Source: Ephemerocybe angulata
Taxonomy: Eukaryota; Basidiomycota; Agaricomycetes; Agaricales; Psathyrellaceae
NCBI GenBank assembly: GCA_013368325.1
Contig: JAACJK010000110.1
Span: forward strand, 496,001 to 560,000
Reading direction: 5' to 3'
DNA length: 64,000 nt
This document shows positions 60,775-64,000 of this stretch, in pieces (position 1 is the stretch's first letter; each line of letters opens with the position of its first letter). A program made the translations under genes and the position numbers. The notes under the pieces are model-generated. The model saw nothing but the letters and a program-made list of their open reading frames with translations, searched no databases and was not told the origin of the DNA.

Positions 60775-61244
60775 GGTAATGAGGAGGAGAGGTGGTTTGG
60801 CTTCTGTTGGTGAGAAATGTTAGCCTCCGCCTCTTCGTGGATCTCGGGCGAAAGAGCTCGGGATAGGAAGAACTCACGTTCAAGATATCGTCGAGGGAGA
60901 GGGAGAGGCCGGATATGTTTAGGGTGATGGGCCGGTCTGAGATGGGTTTGGTGTGGAGTAGGAAGTTGGTTGAAGGGTGTGGTTTGTCTCAGGTCGTCTC
61001 AGTGAGGTCATGTCTGTGGTTCGGTCTCAGGTTGAATACGGGGGCCCCGGGCGGATGTTTCGTTGTGAGCCTTTACAGGAAACGCGCGGGAAAGCGTGGT
61101 GTTGCGCCGCTTCGATTGAATCTGGTCGCCATAGTGTACACTCTGCACTGAGGCGCGACTAAAATACAGTTCCATAAATATAGGGTCCCTTCGTATTCGT
61201 AGCACTTCTTTGAGTTCAGTCTAAGCTCGTATCTATGCGTCAAC

Positions 61245-61538
61245 TCAGCATCGGATCGCAGTAGTATTCCGGGAGAGCTCGTTCCCGCAGGGGTCGTGGG
61301 GCTTGGCGAACGGGTCGGTTATGGGCTCCTGGTTCTCGGTTTTAGTTTCGCGGTGCTTGCGCTCTTCCCGTGCCTCGTTGATCTCGGCGACCGTGATCCT
61401 GATAGCCTCTTGGTCCCTGCAACAGAGGAATTATGAGTCAATGGTAGGGGAGAAGGAGAAAGGAATGCAAAAACATGCGTACTTGGCAGAACGGTCTTTG
61501 TGAGGAGGCATGTGTTCTCGGGGGTTGGCGAAATCCAT
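61245..61538 (-). CDS. Small hypothetical protein (75 aa)
   Basis: Two exons, 61538..61483 and 61416..61245, joined over a 66-nt intron (donor GTACGC, acceptor TTGCAG). Start ATG at 61538 (CGCAATGG). The product starts MDFANPREHMPPHKDRSAK and is charged, with a DPFAKPHDP segment faintly like DPLARAQNH in the neighbour at 60313 on the same strand. No domain recognised. The frame is open across both exons with good splice sites, but the length is short. Confidence 0.5.
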
Positions 61539-63320
61539 TGCGGTATGGAGGTAAAGCTGCGTTTATTTGAATTGGCGTTAGCGAGATGAATTGTGTGAGG
61601 AGTCAAAGGGGCCTGAGCGGCGGTCGGGGTGTGTTGGTTTCCTTGAGGTTAATTGAAAGGTGTTTCGTAGGGTTGATGTTGGTGGTGGGGTGAAAGGCGT
61701 TTCGAATAAATGGGTCCAGTGTCCGAGCCCTTAAGGCCTTATACGCGGGGGGCCAGAGCGGAGTGATCACTACTGGGGAGGATAGTCAGGAGAGTGTTAT
61801 GACGATTGGGTGTCATGTGTGCCCATGAGGACATTACAAGTGAGGGGCCATTATCGTATGGCCATTCTCCACTTGTCTGTAGTCCAGTTTAGCTTCTCCA
61901 CTCCGTAGCAGGAAGATCCGTAGGATTTCAATCGCGATATTGAATCCCCGAGCAGATCTTGAGCTGTTTGGCTGAAGCCCTGGATCGCAACTCCCAAGGG
62001 AGCTAAGGAACCATCGAAGTTTGGGCTACGAATCGCGTCCGACGTCAGATAGTGGTGAAAACGGCCGCCCTTGCATCATCGTTGGAGCCCAGCTCGGTGC
62101 AAGTATATGCAAGGCGGGCTTGCATGGAGGCATGAAGCCTGAAGGAAGACCAGGGTCTTCTCGAACCACCACATCGACTCAAAAGCTCGATATGGACAAG
62201 GAAATTCCAGTGTGCAAAGCTTACTGTATCGCAACAGACCCGAGCAAGCCGTCTGTCTGTGCCTAAAGAGAGGCTCAGTAGCTGAATCCAGTCCTGGGAT
62301 TTTCAAAGGCAACAATTGCGCCTCTCCAAGACTCTGAACCTCAAAATATCCTCTGGGTCAAGGGCATTGAGTAAAGAGCGCTCAGTCAGAAGACCCAGGT
62401 TTAGGCTTACGCACCTGTTTCTATTTGGTAAGACTGAGCTGTGCCGTTTCGTGACAGTCACCAACGGCGAGCGAAGCTTATCGGTCACTCGCTCGTACGG
62501 ATGCAGTCGCCAAGAAGCCCCCAAATATTCACGAACCCTGAAATTTCGAGCCCGCGAATTGAGGACCCCACTACAGATTAGGCCCCAGCCCTTTTGTGTT
62601 CGATTTCTTCGTTAGTTTGTGGGCGGTAGAACAAAAGACATGGTCGAAAAGAGAAGTTGTGGTGAGCGTAGGAAAGTTGGGATTAGGAATTGATGTGGAT
62701 TGTAATGGGTGGTGAACGTAAGATCGCTTTCTTCCTACCATTACCTCTGCAGCCCTTCTCCTCGTCGTTCTTCTCCTACCCCAACGCTCCTTTGTTATAT
62801 TTCTATCTTGCCAGCCCAGTTAGCCGAGTTTGTCGAGCGGACGCAGTTGCCATCGGCCTCGAGGCAGCGCGGCAACCAAACCAATCCTCGTGGCTGGCGT
62901 CAAACTTTTGAATCTGAACGTCCACCATCCAACCCTCGACCTCACCCTTTGTTTCTCGGGGGATATACCCGTCCTTTGCTAGTCGGTCCCGCAGTAGTGC
63001 AAAATAGCCCGCTAGCACCCCAGGACACGGTTCTAAAGGACACTGCGGACTTTTGCACGCCCAACCAGACCCACCCAGCCGTAGCTTTTGCCGCACACAC
63101 ACACACGACCCTCGCGCGCAACCCGGAGCATTCAACACGAGCGTGTATCGTTCAGTCAGCACGGATTCGAGACCAAACCACCATCCTTAGTCCATTTCCG
63201 CTGTCGCGCTCCACGAACGCCGTAATCCTTGGTCGAAACCCTGCAACCCGCACCACGTATCTCCCCGCCACCGCAACACTCTCGAATTGACCATCGCCCC
63301 TAATCGATCCTAGGAAAAAC
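61539..63320. other. Intergenic region, no gene seen
   Basis: 1.78 kb between the divergent small gene and the PX-like gene. A long plus-strand frame at 62709-63290 has Thr/Pro/Ser-rich, non-conserved-looking composition and ends just before the next start; it probably lies in the leader of the next gene. It contains a CA-rich stretch near 63095. Confidence 0.45.
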
Positions 63321-64000
63321 ATGAACGTTCTCGACACCAATATCCCACCCAATCGCAGGCCTGCAATGCGCCTTGACAATGAAGACGGTCTGTGGGCAAT
63401 CAGCGTTGCGGAGACGCCCTATGATGCTCGGGCGTACAGTCTCTACATTAAGAGTGAGTACCACGCCAAACTCTCGTTCTATGAATTCATTTCCTCTGGA
63501 TATATCTAACATCCACTCCTGATGAACTCGTGCGTTATGCCGTGCCACTAACCTTCTCATTCTCTATCCTTTAAATTGACCGTTCGTTAACGTATCCTTC
63601 CCGTTTTACCTGAACATCAGCGCCGACTCACAATCTCACCCTGACCCGCACTGCCATGGAAATTGTGGACCTCGACCGAAAGCTCCGGGACTCCCATCCT
63701 GGGCAGAAGATTCCCGCAGTCCCCATCGACCCAGCAACCATCCTGCCTCCCCCGAAGCGCAAATCCAACTTCCTCAACACGCTTTCGCGATTGGCTTCGC
63801 CGACCTCCAACAAGGTTCGCAACAGGTCCTCCAGTCGGCGGGAGAACAGTCACTCGAACATATCCTCCACCTTACTCACCCCACCACTCACCTCCCCTGC
63901 CAGTGAAGGGAGTGACCCTTTCACCGCGATCGAACCGGCGGAAGTGGCTACCGCGACACCATCCTCGCCTTCCGCAACAAGCACCGCCATTGCCGCGTAT
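63321..64000 (+). CDS. PX-domain-like protein, N-terminal part (cut by right edge)
   Basis: Exon 1 63321..63453, a long 167-nt intron (donor GTGAGT, acceptor ATCAG), and exon 2 from 63621 to the window edge, open throughout. The start ATG at 63321 begins MNVLDTNIPPNRRPAMRL. The N-terminal ~100 residues (WAISVAETPYDARAYSLYI, then ALTR-like and VDLDRKLRDSHPGQKIPAVP) look like a PX fold: a beta-sheet start, a helix with DLDRKLR, and a Pro-rich loop. A Ser/Thr-rich linker follows. PX proteins bind phosphoinositides at endosomes. The assignment is by pattern only. Confidence 0.55.

Noticed and set aside
62709..63290. A 193-residue plus-strand frame as a gene upstream of the PX-like gene
   Set aside because: Thr/Pro/Ser-rich, no recognisable fold, and placed where a leader of the PX-like gene is expected.

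Overview
The window reads as a gene-rich stretch of a filamentous basidiomycete genome, most likely a mushroom-forming Agaricomycete. Genes are split by many 41-75 nt introns with GTRNGT-type donors and CAG/TAG acceptors. The families present fit this: F-box proteins, a QDE-1-type RNA-dependent RNA polymerase, auxilin/Swa2, centrin, Gal80-like proteins, fungal CorA and two-finger C2H2 factors. All exon boundaries were worked out by hand from reading frame, splice consensus and agreement between paralogues.

Layout. 0-5 kb: the 3' end of an unknown gene, a diverged tandem repeat that carries tRNA-sized stem-closed segments, and an F-box gene. 5.7-16.8 kb: a block of duplicated families. Two Fe(II)/2-oxoglutarate dioxygenase-like genes flank an 11-exon CorA magnesium-transporter gene and a tandem pair of Gal80-like genes, with a scrap of a third Gal80-like copy between the pair. 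17.2-28.6 kb: a 14-exon RNA-dependent RNA polymerase gene whose catalytic loop depends on a 12-nt microexon, divergent from a centrin (CDC31) gene; then a second F-box gene divergent from an auxilin-like SWA2 gene. 28.6-33.2 kb: no convincing gene. 33.2-49 kb: two paralogous two-finger C2H2 regulators, head to head and separated by about 10.4 kb without a convincing gene. 49.7-54.4 kb: a third F-box gene and a secreted CE4 polysaccharide deacetylase. 55.2-56.9 kb: two apparently identical 825-bp units with terminal inverted repeats, back to back. 57-60 kb: a second CorA gene. 60.3-61.5 kb: two small unknown genes. The right edge cuts a PX-domain-like gene.

Functionally this looks like ordinary chromosomal housekeeping and regulation, not a biosynthetic or defence cluster. 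Its most distinctive property is recent local duplication: dioxygenase, Gal80-like, CorA, C2H2, F-box, the 1.4-2.9 kb repeat and the inverted-repeat element all occur in two or more copies within 64 kb. No rRNA, canonical tRNA, CRISPR array or plasmid feature was seen.
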